NCBI GenBank assembly: GCA_963921195.1
Contig: OY992536.1
Coordinates: 93,849,007-93,913,006, forward strand
From: Pegoplata infirma
Lineage: Eukaryota; Arthropoda; Insecta; Diptera; Anthomyiidae
Direction of reading: 5' to 3'
DNA length: 64,000 nt
In this document: piece by piece, positions 34,933-46,331 of the stretch
Layout: each line of letters opens with the position of its first letter
Position numbering within the stretch: position 1 is the first letter of the stretch
Translations under genes and position numbers: made by a program
Notes under the pieces: model-generated
What the model was told of the DNA's origin: nothing
Seen by the model: only the letters and a program-made list of their open reading frames with translations
Database searches by the model: none

Positions 34933-35149
34933 GCGTTTTTATATTTTTTTTAACATTTTTAAGATAACATACTTAACCTTTTCCGACTTTTGAGACCAAT
35001 TTGTATAAAAAATAATTTTTATATTTACAAACCAGCATCTGTGGATAAAGTACGCAAAATTTCCGAATTTTTGAGCCGGATTTGGTCAAAAAATTCGGAC
35101 ATGAATTTTGATCCAAATACGTAATTTTTTTTCAACTTTGACCGCTGGT

Positions 35150-35665
35150 TCCCGACTGAGCGAAGTTGCGTCGTTTTGGTTTCAGTTTGCGTCGCATGGC
35201 TTCGAAGTTGCGTCGCCAGTGCTTCGATTTGCGTCGTTGATATAAAAATGTGTGTACAAAGCTAAAACAAAAAAAGGGGATTTCCCGTTTATATTTCAGT
35301 TTGTGTAGCATGACTTCGAAATTGCGTCGTTAGTGCTTCGATTTGCGTCGTTAATATGAAAATGTTTATACAATGCTTGTTTTTATACTTGCTTTTATAC
35401 TATGAATTTTTTATTTTTATGTTTTTGTTATGTTTTTCTCATGAATTGTTATATTTTTATTTTAATTAAAACTGTTTTCAAAAAAAAGACAAAAAAATTG
35501 CATTTTTTATTGAAAAATCTTTTTTTTTTTGCTAAAATTATGAATCTCGGAACCAATTAAATGAAAATCAATACAAATGTATGGAAAATCGTGCTTCGGT
35601 TTGCGTCGTTTCGGTTTGCGTCGCGTTTCTCCGGTCCCATTAACGACGCAAACCGGGGTATTGGT
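35150..35665 (+). repeat. Cluster of TTTGCGTCG motifs
   Basis: About ten copies of TTGCGTCG-type motifs occur in three groups (35163-35245, 35296-35352, 35590-35665). The last is partly inverted (ACGACGCAAACCGG). The longer unit GTGCTTCGATTTGCGTCGTT appears three times, once with one base changed. AT-rich unique sequence separates the groups. Confidence 0.75.
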
Positions 35666-35818
35666 GTATTTAAAAATAATCTAGCGCTGAGGGTTTTGTT
35701 ATGTAAAATGTCATCTTTTTCCATTCCGATTCCCTTTCATCCCATTCCGATTTGGAAAGTTAGATTTTATATCACTGTGTAATAAGATTGTATTTCTTAT
35801 GTGTAAAAAACACCATAA

Positions 35819-35946
35819 ATGAATTTGTTAACATAAACTGCGAGGGGGAAGTAATCCTCAATGACCCCCACAAAAAAAAACGCCCCTGTAACTTTTTTCG
35901 AGTTTTTTAAATGTCGGCACAGCCGAATTTAAAACTCTAACTTGTC
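35819..35946 (+). mobile_element. mini-me-like 3' fragment
   Basis: Keeps CGCCCCTGTAACTTTTTTCG, TCGGCACAGCCGAATTTAAA and CTAACTTGTCG from the type 1 right end. Confidence 0.6.
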
Positions 35947-36004
35947 GAAATTAAAGTTAAATTTTTCAAATTTCTACTTTTTCTACATTAAAAAAATTAA
36001 AATG

Positions 36005-37235
36005 AGTTTCAATCACTAAAATGATAATCACGGTATTCACTTCAAAAATGTTTGACCCTTGCAACAGTGTAATATTGCAACTTAAAAAAAACAAGTGAGA
36101 GTGTTACATTCGGCTGTACCGAATCTTTTGTACCCTCCAAAATGTAAAAAAAAAATATTAAAAAAGTCCAGGGGCGTCTTTTTTTTTGGGGGGTGGGGGG
36201 GTAGGGGGGGTTGGTGGGAGACGTTAGGGGGCATCTTCCCCTTGCGATTTTGAACTTCTTCTGAAATAAGAATGTTGCATTTGCTTAGCAAAAGTACAAA
36301 AAACCCTGCAAAAAATGCGTTTATTCTTGGGTTGGTTTAGTTCTCCAAGGGGGAACTTTTTTCCCCTTGTTCCGATTTGGCCCATTTCCGAACTTAACCT
36401 GCCTAGGAATATAAGACATATTCGTGCCAAACTTCGGAAGTCTAGTTCTTTTATTTTGGACTGTATCGTGTCTTCTACAGACGGACGGACGGACATCGCT
36501 AGAATGTCTTAGAATCGATCACTGATCAATAAAATATATACTTTATGGGGTCCTAGATCGATATTTCGATGCGTTACATACGGAATGACAAAGTGAGTAT
36601 ACCCCCATACTGTGGTTGGAGGGTATAAAAAAAATTGAATCAAAATTGTATTTTTCTATTACCTTTTACATGATTCGTCGTTGCAAGAAAATATTCTTAA
36701 TTTATTTCAATCGTATTGTAATTGCTTCTATTTACAGAGAAACAAGCAAATTAAGCAATTTTGACATTTCGCAATTTTGCAATACTAAAATTTCTGATTA
36801 ATACTCAGGGTATTCACTTCAGAATTTTTGACCCTTGCAACAGTGCAATATTGCAACTTTTTTTTTTTTCAAATTTTGAATAAAATTTTTCTATTACCTT
36901 TTACATGATTCGCCGTTGCAAAAAAATATTCGCAACTTATTTTAATAGTAATATAATTGCTTCTATTTACAAAATAACAAGCAAATAAAATTGCAATACT
37001 CAGGGTATTCACTTCAAAAATGTTCGACCCTTGCAACAGTGCAATACTGCAACTTTTTTTAAAAAAAAAGTTTTGAATCAAATTTTTCAATTACATTTTA
37101 CATGATTCGTCGTTGCAAGAAAATATTAGCAATTTATTTCAATAGCAATATAATTGCTTCATTTTACAAAATAACAAGCAAATAAAGTTGCAATTTTGAC
37201 ATTTCGCAATTTTGCAAGACTAAAATTTCTGACGT
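36005..37235 (+). repeat. Three tandem copies of a ~230-bp unit, first interrupted
   Basis: Each copy has GGTATTCACTTCAAAAATGT, GACCCTTGCAACAGTG-AATA, TTACATGATTCGTCGTTGC and AACAAGCAAAT. Copies start near 36030, 36805 and 37000. Copy 1 is split by a mini-me-like element at 36091-36629. Copy 2 lacks part of the tail. Confidence 0.8.
36091..36629 (-). mobile_element. mini-me-like element, type 1
   Basis: Reverse orientation: AACAAGTGAGAGTGTTACAT, TCGGCTGTACCGAATC, then GACGGACGGACGGACATCGC and CATACTGTGGTTGGAGGGTA. Inserted in the first unit of the 230-bp tandem repeat, so younger than it. Confidence 0.75.
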
Positions 37236-37591
37236 CCATTACTATTTTATTGATTTTGCACCTATCACGAAAGCAAAAGTAGTACATAATTTCTAAAATT
37301 TGTAAAAGTTTAATAAGGAAAAAGTCCGCTTACTCTCAGTTTACGGAAAATTGAGAAATTAATTAAAAAATTTTATTATATCAATTAAAAATATGATTAA
37401 AAACGAAATTGAACTTCTCAAATTTTTTAAACTTTTTTCCTTTAAAATTTTTTGTGTGTATCTTTTTTGAAATACGAATAATCACCGAATTACCGAATAG
37501 AGACCGAAAAATCGAATAATCACCAAAATTCCAAATAGAGACCGAAATCGAACTTTGATCGGATTCTATTAATTATTTAATTAACATTATA

Positions 37592-37718
37592 CCCAATTCA
37601 CACCTACGGTGAAATCTCGTTCGAACGAGATTTCGATCACATGGTTGTGTATAAAATGATACAGACCATATGATCGAAATCTCATTCAAAAGAGATTTCA
37701 CCTCAGGTGTGAATTGGG
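37592..37718. mobile_element. 127-bp MITE, CCCAATTCACACCT ends, TA-flanked
   Basis: Inverted ends CCCAATTCACACCTACGGTG and CACCTCAGGTGTGAATTGGG continue inward through GAAATCTCGTTCGAACGAGA-like palindromes. They are flanked by TA on both sides (37590-37591, 37719-37720), as for Tc1/mariner-type MITEs. Confidence 0.85.
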
Positions 37719-37739
37719 TATAAGAGAATATTTAAAGCT

Positions 37740-38371
37740 TTCGGGACTTTCTAGGAATTCGTGAAATAAACGCAAAAGTTTATAAATGGTAATATTAAAA
37801 AATTAATACAATTCTTGTGAAAACAGGCAACATTGCATTTGAAGAGTTTTTTCTTCCTCTTCTGTATATTATCTGTGTTTTTTTTTTCGTAAAGGAGGCT
37901 TGTTTCAACAAAGTCCAATATCTTAAGTAATTGTCATCACCATGAAAAAATAAATCATACAGAGAGTGTTCGGAGATGAGTGGAAAAACTAGCCAAACAA
38001 GCTGATTATAAATCCATATAACAGCCGGCATTTTTTTGTATTGTGTTTTTTTTTTGCGCAAACAATAATAGAAACAAAAATAAATACATATGAAAACTTG
38101 AATAGAAATACGACAATGACAGCGAGACTTTGTATGTGTCATAGTAAAATATTCATAAAATGCAATAGTGGACAGGGATGGAAAATTTAATTTTTCGAAA
38201 TCCAGTAAAAAAAATTTTAAATTTTGAAAAGCACAAAAGAAATATGAAGAAAGCTCATATAAATAAGCTTACTTCTGCTACCAAGACTTTACTAGGAAGC
38301 ATTAAAAAGTGCTTCTTTGTAATGCAGAAAGAATTAAGTGCTTCGTTTCTTACTTACAGAGAATCAATTAG
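37740..38371. other. AT-rich sequence, no gene established
   Basis: An open frame of 115 codons on the minus strand (37795-38142) has no recognisable family features or conserved motifs. Nothing else is seen. Confidence 0.35.
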
Positions 38372-38373
38372 TA

Positions 38374-39175
38374 CACTCAAAATAATAACTCTGTTAAATT
38401 ACAGAAAAACTCTGCTAATTTAACAGAGTACACCATACTTTTCCAGCTAACAACATTTCTTGGTAATTTTACTAAAAAACTCTGTAAAATGATTTTGACA
38501 GAAAAAAACTGTTAATTTACAGAGTTTGTAGTAAAATATTAAGTAGTTAAATATGAAAGCTTTTTTACAGAGAAAACTCTGTAATTTTACTATTAAACTC
38601 TGTAAAATGCTTTGGACAAAAAAAAACTGTTAATTTACAGAGTTTCTAGTAAAATATTGGTTAAATAAACCACCATTTAGCAAAGAAAACTATGTAAATT
38701 TACATATATTTGTAAAATACATTTGATGCAAAAAAAATACAGAAAAAACTCTGTAAATTTACAGAGTTTAGTTAAATGCATGTTATTTTGTAAAATTTTT
38801 ATAAAATTTCTGAAAAAATTTTTTTGAAAACTTTTTTTGCTACTATTTAAACTTTTTCTCAAAAAATAAAAATATACAGATAAAATTTTGATGTTTGGTA
38901 ACAAAAACTACTCAAAAAAATTTTTTTGGTTATAAAAAAATACGAAGTATTTTGCTTAGGTCTGTATTTTAGCAGAAAACTCTGTTAATTATCTGTAAAA
39001 TTAAGATTACGAAGTAAAAAGTAATATAACAGATGACTCTTTGTTTTTTTTGTCACAACAAAATACAAAGTATTTTCTTTAAATCTGTATTTTGACAGAA
39101 ATCTCTGTCAAATATCTGTTGAATTGAGATTACAGTCATTTTACAGAGTATTTTACAGAGTTATTATTTTGGGTG
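38374..39175 (+). mobile_element. CACTC-family MITE, TA-flanked, ~800 bp
   Basis: Ends CACTCAAAATAATAACTCTG and CAGAGTTATTATTTTGGGTG are flanked by TA (38372-38373, 39176-39177). The interior carries many ACTCTGTAAATTTACAGAGT palindromic blocks. It is closely similar to 45138-45931. No transposase; mariner-like by its TA duplication. Confidence 0.85.
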
Positions 39176-39179
39176 TACT

Positions 39180-39785
39180 ACTGCAGTATTTTCAAAAGTT
39201 TGAAATACTTAAAATTTCCATCTCTGATACTGGGTGACTGACTGGTAGACAGAAAAATAAAAAAACATTTTTTTCTTAAAAGAAAATAAGTTTTCTCATT
39301 TTTTGATTGTTACTCAATTCACTCTCCCTCTCTATAACAAACATTAAAAAAAAAAACATGTTTCAAGTTTTTTTTTTGTTTTGTATTCACCCTATTGTTA
39401 AAGTTTTAGGTAGACCGACCCTGTAATAAAATTTGTTAATTTTATTAGTCTCTTTTGCGAAATGTTTGTATATATATTTTTTTTTGTTAATTTGCCACCC
39501 TATTAATACAAAATAACCATGTGTTTGTTTAAAAGTTTTCGAAAAGTGTGCGAGTTTTTTTTTTAACGACTCCATATAATCTTCTGGGTTAGAGAGGTGC
39601 CAGAAGTTTTCAATTTGCTTTTTTATGTAGTAATTATTTACCCTGCAGGAATAGAGTATCTCTTGATCCGAAATCACCTATCCCGCGATTAAACGGGACA
39701 TATCACTAAAATGCCCATCACGTGACAGTTAAAAATTGGACTTATCACTACAATGTCTCAAAAAAACTTATCCCGTTTTCTGAGA
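39180..39785. other. AT-rich sequence, no gene established
   Basis: A 96-codon minus-strand frame at 39387-39677 has no recognised motif. Otherwise nothing is seen. Confidence 0.35.
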
Positions 39786-40975
39786 CAATAGGTTAGGGTA
39801 GGTTGTAAATGGCTGCTGATGTTTTATGTCAACACACGTAGACTCTGAGATCCATTGTGATACAACGGGACTTTAATAGGTTTCCCTACTAGTCCCTGTC
39901 GTTAAACCAATTTGAGCTTCATATGAAACTCCTTAGATATTGAATTTTGACATCCGACAAATCAGAAAGATCGTGCAGCTCCCTAGATCCCAGTGAAGCA
40001 AGTCTCTGACTAGGAAGTGCCGGGCAATGGCAGATGTAGTATTCGATAGTTTCCAACTGTTCTTCATCCATGCAACTCCGGCAAAAGTCATTTGATGGCA
40101 CATTCAAACAGTGTCCGGTAATTATTGGAATCTTGGAAGAGATATCAGCACACTTGTGCGCTTCTGATTAAGAGAAGGCCAAATCTGTCGTGTTGTCTCA
40201 CACTCCCATCCATTTGCCCATCTTTGATTAGTCTCTGTCGTGGAACAAAGCCGTAGGTTTTGCTTGCAAGTTTCTAGAGGCATACCAACACTTTCCAATT
40301 CTGTTTGAACCCGTAAGGTAGTTCCCAGCCTTGCAAGCTCATCGTTCAACTTCCCATCTAGAAAAACTCCAAGATACTTGGCTACATCTGAGAAGGCGAT
40401 TTCAGTGTCGGAGACAATAGAACAAAACCGAATTTTCCAATTTTTATCAACTCTCGAACAAAACTTAAAAATTTTCATCAAAAATGGTTTAGAAAAACAT
40501 TTATTTTGTAAATTTTAAAAAATTTTCCAACTCCCGAAAAAAAATTCCAAGTCCTGTTCACAAAACTATCTATAAGGTAGTTCCCAGTCTTGCAAGCTTA
40601 TCGTCTTTGCAAATGCCCCTGTGCCCTGTAATCCAAGGGAGACGAATGTCAAACAGCTTGGTTATCTCTTTTAAAGACGTTTAACAGTTACGGGCAGATT
40701 CTGTTTTTAGTAACATTGACTGCAGGAACTGACAGTCAGAATAGATGTTGACTGTGGTTGCAGACAATATCTTATTGCGTCTCTTACAATCAACCACTTC
40801 CTTTATTACCAGCATCATTGTCTAATAAACACGATAATATTCTGCCTATTTTTGAGCCAGGCTCAGCCCAAGATCTCCTGAATCCACTTGTTTGTGTAGT
40901 TTAGTTACGTCGTGCACAATTTCATGGAGGCTCTACTACCCGGAATGCCACCTATCCAAGACTTTCTGGAACAAA
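39786..40975 (-). pseudogene. Non-LTR retrotransposon B, rearranged 3' fragment
   Basis: Reading on the minus strand, it ends in CAACCTACCCTAACC. The piece nearest that end (39919-40107) encodes FCRSCMDEEQLETIEYYICH, the cysteine/histidine motif found C-terminal to RNase H in RT-RNase H non-LTR elements. Further on, 40330-40440 encodes YLGVFLDGKLN, from the reverse transcriptase thumb region. It is flanked by two copies of the GGTAGTTCCCAG-CTTGCAAGCT stretch, so the order is scrambled. RNase H-like remnants follow to 40975. A less deleted relative lies at 52911-54990. Non-functional. Confidence 0.7.
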
Positions 40976-40992
40976 AAGAGCAAATGACCGAT

Positions 40993-41152
40993 TGAACTAG
41001 ATGAGCGAACAGCAGACATGATCAAAGTGATTCGTTTACGAACTGTTGAAGGAGAACAACAAATCACTGATTGAACTAGATGAACTAACTAGGTATTTTA
41101 TCTGAAAAGAATGAAAATGAGCACTCACTTAATTGAACGATTAAGCACAAGT
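40993..41152 (+). repeat. Dispersed repeat, opposite copy of 5852-6020
   Basis: Shares GAACTAGATGA and GATTCGTTTACGAACTGTTG-type sequence with the 5.9-kb copy in reverse. It is interrupted by the non-LTR at 41153-43026, whose target duplication TAAGCACAAGT (41142-41152) is the end of this repeat. Confidence 0.6.
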
Positions 41153-43026
41153 ATCTTAAGGGTAGGTCTGTTGAGACAGCTTTAAGTTATGTTGTCGGAT
41201 TGATTGAGGATACTCTTCACAAAACGGAGTATTTTTTGGCATCTTTTTTGGACGTAGAAGGCGCGTTCAACAATGTCTAAATATCAATTCTTAATGCCCT
41301 ACAAAATACAGGCACGGACAGACAAATTACTCTATGGACGGGCAACATGCTGGAAAGCAGGGCAATTAACTCGAAGATAGGTGATGGTGAAGCGAGGAAA
41401 GTTGTTACAAGGGGCACACCACAGGGGAATGTGATCTCTCCTCTCATGTGGAATCTTGTAATAAACAAAATCCTCGAGTCACTCAACGGAATGGGTATCA
41501 AGGTGGCTGCCTACGCTGATGACGTTGTGATCTTAATCAGAGGCAAGTTTTTGCCAACGATTAGTGAACTCATGGAATCAGCACTCAAGATGCTCTTAAC
41601 GTGGGCGAGAAAAAACGGCCTGGGAGTTAATCCCGCCAAAACCGAACTCGTCTTGTTCACAAAAAGGACTAAGATAGACAGGTTTGTTCTTCCCAAACTA
41701 GATGGAATCACCCTAGAACTATCTAATGAAGCGAAATACCTGGCTGTAATCCTGGACTCAAAGCTTTCCTGGAAAAGGAATACAGAGGAAAGGATGAAAA
41801 AGTCGTTATGTGCTTTTTACACCTGCAGAAGAACTTTCGGAAGAAGGTGGGGTCTAAAACCGTATATTATACACTGGATGTATGGTGCGATAATTAGACC
41901 AATACTTACCTACGGGGCCCTTGTGTGGTGGAAAGCAGCAGATAAGAAATCATATCTCTGCAACCTGCAGAAGGTACAGCGACTGGCGTGCTTGGGTATC
42001 ACTGGTGTTATTAGATCAGCATCCCAGGCCGGCCTGGAAGTGATACTAAACATTCAGCCCGTAGATATCTACATCAAGAGCACAGCGGCAAAATCGGCTC
42101 TCAGGCTTAGAGAGTCGCAAATGCTTAAGCAACGCTGTTGGGGACACTCGACCATATTAAGTACGGTGGGCGGGACGGAATTAGAACAGAAAACCGACTA
42201 TATCTCACCGCAGACGAACTTTGATAGGAACTTCGAGGTCCGAATACCAACTAGGGAAGACTGGGCGGATAACTCTGTTATTACGGGGAATGCGATCTCA
42301 ATTTTCACGGACGGATCGAAGATGGAGATGGGTACAGGTTCGGGGGTATACTCTGAATACCTCAGAATCAGGGCCTCATTGAGGCTCCCGGGCAAGTGTA
42401 GTGTTTTCCAGGCCGAAGTTCTTGCAATCGACAAAGCCGCGCAGATGGTTATGACAAAGGACCTAAGTCCTTGCGCCATTAACATTTATGTGGATAACCT
42501 TGCAGCTCTGAAAGCCTTAGAATCGAATACTGTAAAATAGAGAATTGTTAGTAACTGTATACAATACCTTCATCGGATCAGTCAGCACACAGTTAAGCTA
42601 ATCTGGGTCCCTGGACATAATGGGGTCGATGGTAACGAATTAGCTGACGAATGGAGTACTGACAGGACACTGTATAAACGGCCAAATTACCGCTCGTATG
42701 GGAATTCCTCATAGGGACTTTTGCAGAAGTTGTGGGGAAGTGGAGGAGGAGGAGTCAGTGAAGCACTTATTGTGCGAGTGTCCGGGACTGATGAAACGTC
42801 GTCTTAAGTATTTGGGACAACGATTTTTTGATGACCTGGTTTGCCTAAACAGTGTCCCACTGACATCTCTAGCGGAATATCTTAGGGAATCGGGGTGGTT
42901 TGAAAGGTAGAAATTTTTGTATATCTGGGGGGAGTAGGGAAAGAACTTTAGGGGAATCACAATGGGCCTTATGGCCTCCGAGTAAATTCGCCAAATTGGC
43001 GAACGCCCATCCAACCTAACCTAACC
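41153..43026 (+). pseudogene. Non-LTR retrotransposon A, 5'-truncated RT-RNase H copy
   Basis: Encodes the C-terminal part of an ORF2-type polyprotein. In order: FLASFLDVEGAFNNV, GTPQGNVISPLMWNL, the catalytic AYADDVVIL and GLGVNPAKTELVLFT. These are followed by the thumb (EAKYLAVILDSKLSW), RNase H (IFTDGSKMEMG, FQAEVLAIDKAA, WVPGHNGVDGNELADE) and a terminal CRSCGEVEEEESVKHLLCEC motif. Stops interrupt it (after FNNV, and TAG at 42538). About 200 bp are missing after ELADE relative to the 49-kb copy. It is flanked by the 11-bp duplication TAAGCACAAGT (41142-41152, 43027-43037). Its 3' tail is CCAACCTAACCTAACC. The longest open stretch, 41347-42540, is 397 codons. Best placed in the I/R1/LOA group. 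Confidence 0.88.
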
Positions 43027-43037
43027 TAAGCACAAGT

Positions 43038-43875
43038 CTAGATTGATTCTAAAAGAATCCTTAACTTTTTTACAGAAAAATTCACTCGGTGAATAGTCAC
43101 ATTATATCACATTTTCCCAACAAATATCCTCACTAAGTCACAAAAAAAAAAATTACCAAATCTGGCAACTCTATCTGCTGGTTATATTTTTACAAACGAA
43201 ACAAGTCTCTTGTCTCTGTGTGTTTTCTATTATTATTGGTGGAGTATAAAGAGTATTGTTGGAGCTTCGTTTTGTTTTTGTTCTTCGTACTCATATTTTA
43301 TTTTTGAAATGAGTAAAAATGATGGTGTATGTAGTGTTGTTTGTTTGGCATGACGCTTTTTTTAGTGCCCTAGTCCCCAAAGTTGTTTGTCTTTCCGCGA
43401 GTATCTTCATGGTCTTCTTCTTCTTGTTGAGTTTTGTACTCCATTTTTTCATTCTTTTATTGCCACTGGCAAAATTTTTGTTTGTATTTCCTTATGACAA
43501 AAAAATATCTTAACTTTATTTCTTTTTATTCGTTAATATACATTTTACATTTTCTCTTTGTGTTCACATTTTTTTTTTTGTTTTACTTGACATGTGAGCT
43601 CTAAATTATGGCTGATTTTCTTACAATATTCTATATTCTTCCATTTTTAATAGGTCTACCCTCCCCTTTTCGTAATTTTTTTTCTACTTTTTTTTTTTTT
43701 TTTGCTTTCTTTTGTTATTCTTTTGTATTTTAGTTTCTTTAACTAATTGTTTCAAATTATCATTTTTTAATTGATGATTGTCTTATTTCATTGTTGTTTT
43801 ATTTTATTAATTGTATTAATTTAATTATCATTTAAGTATTTTATAAATGCTATAATTAAAGTTGTCAAAATGACT
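43038..43875. other. T-rich sequence, no gene seen
   Basis: Strong T/C bias on the + strand from 43180 to 43790. Hydrophobic open frames here (for example 43319-43513) reflect composition only. Confidence 0.4.
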
Positions 43876-43879
43876 AATT

Positions 43880-44935
43880 TTTTTCGGAAACTTGAAAAAG
43901 TATCAGAATTTGAGACTTTTTCTATATAGAAAAAATGTCTCAGAATCTGAGAATTTTTCTATATAGAAAAAATGTCTCAGAATCTGAGAATTTTTTTATA
44001 TAGAAAAAATGTCGCAGAATCTGAGAATTTTTCTATATAGAAAAAATGTCTCAGAATCTGAGAATTTTTCTATATAGAAAAAATGTCTCAGAATCTGAGA
44101 CTTTTTCCATATAGAAAAAATGTCTCAGAATCTGAGACTTTTTCTATATAGAAAAAGTCTCAGATTCTGAGACATTTTATTTATATAGAAAAAGTCTCAG
44201 ATTCTGAGACATTTTTTCTATATAGAAAAAGTCTCAGATTCTGAGACATTTTTTCTATATAGAAAAAGTCTCAGAATCTGAGACTTTTTCTATATATAAT
44301 CTGAGACTTTTTCTATATAGAAAAAATGTCTCAGAATCTGAAACTTTTTCTATATAGAAAAAGTGTCTCAGAATCTGAGACTTTTTCTATATAGAAAAAA
44401 TGTCTCAGAATCTAAGACTTTTTCTATATAGAAAAAATGTCAGAATCTGAAACTTTTTCTTTATAGAAAAAATGTCTCAGAATTTGAGACTTTTTCTATA
44501 TAAAAAAATGTCTCAGCGTCTGAGACTTTTTCTATATAGGAAAAATGTTTTAGAATCTAAGACTTTTTCTATATAGAAAAAATGTCTCAGAATCTGAGAA
44601 TTTTTCTATATAGAAAAAATATCTCAGATAAAGTCTCAGATTCTGAGACTTTTTTAGAAAAAATGTCTCAGAATCTGAGACTTTTTCTATATAGAAAAAA
44701 TGTCTCAGAATCTGATACTTTTTCTATGTCTCAGAATCTGAGATTTTTTCTATATAGAAAAAATGTCTCAGAATCTGAGACTTTTTCTATGTCTCAGAAT
44801 CTGAGACTTTTTCTATATAGAAAAAATGTTTCAGAACCTGAGCCTTTTTCTATATAGAAAAAATATCTCAGAATCTAAGACTTTTTCTATATAAAAAAAA
44901 AATGTCTCAGAATCTGAGACTTTTTCTATATCGAA
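43880..44935. repeat. 37-bp satellite built of two perfect palindromes
   Basis: The unit combines TCTCAGA-A-TCTGAGA with TTTTTCTATATAGAAAAA, both exact palindromes, linked by ATG or a single base. About 28 units run with little orientation because each half is symmetric; AATG linkers switch sides near 44150-44290. Open frames with MSQNLRLFLYRKNVSE repeats are by-products. The two motifs also make up the 35-bp satellite at 24.7-27.4 kb. Confidence 0.95.
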
Positions 44936-46331
44936 ACAAGTAAAAATGTTAAATTCGGCCTTGCCGAATGCAGTGATACCCTCCACAATTTCAAAAAGAT
45001 TATTGCAAAAAACTTTATTTAAAAGGAAATTACTTTTGAAAAAAAAAATTTTTAAAAAAAAAATTTCCGCGAAAAAAATTTTGGTAAAAAAAAATCCGCG
45101 ATTTTTTCTTTTTTTTTGTAAAAAAAATATGTTCGTACACTCAAAATAATCACTCTGTTAAATTACAGAGATACTCTGCTGAGCCAGCAGGATTTCCAAC
45201 CAGCAAGATTTTTTGTTATTTTACGAAGAAAACTCTGTAAAATGATTTCGATAAAAAAAAAACTGTAAATTTATAGAATTATCTGTAAAATATTGATAAA
45301 ACGGAAAAGAATTTTACCAAAAAAGCTCTGTAAATTTACAAAGTTTGAGTTAAATGCATTTTATGAGTTCAAAATTTTACAAAAAAAAAACTCTGTAAAT
45401 TTACAAAGTTAAATCGATTTTATGAGTAACACTTCTCTGCTTCAAAAGCATTAAAATTTTGTTAAATTTTACCGCTTTAATGCTTCCAAATTGCAAATTT
45501 AATTTTTTATTTTTGTGAATATTATGAGTTTTTAACAAGTAACTCCAATTTTACACGTCATCCTCGTAAAATTACCAGTTGTTATTGTAATTTAAGACAC
45601 TTTTTAAAGGGGGGTTTAGTTTTTTGAAGTGATTTTTATTTTTACAGAGCAATAAGTAAAATTACAAATGAAATTTAGTATTTTGGTTACGAGAAAAAAA
45701 CAAAGTATTTTTCTAAAATTCGTATTTTAACAAAAAAACTGTTTATTATCTGTAAAATAGAGATTACAAAGTAAAAAGTAAAATTACAGATAAAATTTTA
45801 TTTTTTGGTCACAAGAAAATACAAAGTATTTTCTTAAAATCTGTATTTCGACAGATAACTTTGTCAAATATTTGTCGAATTGAGATTACAGTCATTTTAC
45901 AGAGTATTTAACAGAGTAATTATTTTGAGTGTACTTGTTTAAATACCATTTGGTGTTCAATTATGTTCACATATGTCGACCAGAAGCCGAATTAAAACAT
46001 TTTATATTTTTAGGTTATGTTGAATGTACTGAAATTTTTGAGGTGTGCTTACATTTTCGTTCATAACTTTTGAACCGCTGAACCGATTTCGATCAAATGC
46101 AATACCAAACTTCTCGGGAGAACTTCCAATAAATATGTTAAGTTTCAGTCATCTCTCTGCAATATTTTGTCCGTGACAGCATTTTCCACAGACAGACAGA
46201 CAGACGGACATCGCTAGAATGTCTTAAAATCGATCGGGCATCATGAATATATATACTTTATGGGGTCCCAGATCGATATTTCGATGAGTTACAAGCGGAA
46301 TGACAAACTTATATATACCCTCTATCACTAA
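44936..46331 (-). mobile_element. mini-me-like element, type 3, split by a CACTC MITE
   Basis: Reverse orientation of the 30367-30930 copy: AACAAGTAAAAATGTTAAAT, TTCGGCCTTGCCGAATGC at the left, GACAGACAGACAGACGGACA inside, and TATATACCCTCTATCACTAA at the right. The uninterrupted sequence ATATGTTCGTA-CTGTTTAAAT lets the insertion point of the MITE at 45138-45931 be read exactly. Confidence 0.75.
45138..45931 (+). mobile_element. CACTC-family MITE inserted in a mini-me element
   Basis: Ends CACTCAAAATAATCACTCTG and AGAGTAATTATTTTGAGTG are flanked by TA (45136-45137, 45932-45933). Comparison with the empty site at 30750-30760 shows that only TA is duplicated. Interior as in 38374-39175. Confidence 0.88.

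Noticed and set aside
41347..42540. A host gene for a reverse transcriptase-like protein
   Set aside because: Flanking 11-bp target duplication, 5' truncation, internal deletion and stops show it is a dead non-LTR insertion.
43027..43036. CCTAA-type tail at the non-LTR A 3' end as true telomeric DNA
   Set aside because: Only two or three imperfect units are present and each sits at a retrotransposon 3' end within a gene region.
44582..44857. 91-codon frame with MSQNLRLFLYRKNVSE repeats
   Set aside because: A by-product of the 37-bp palindromic satellite.
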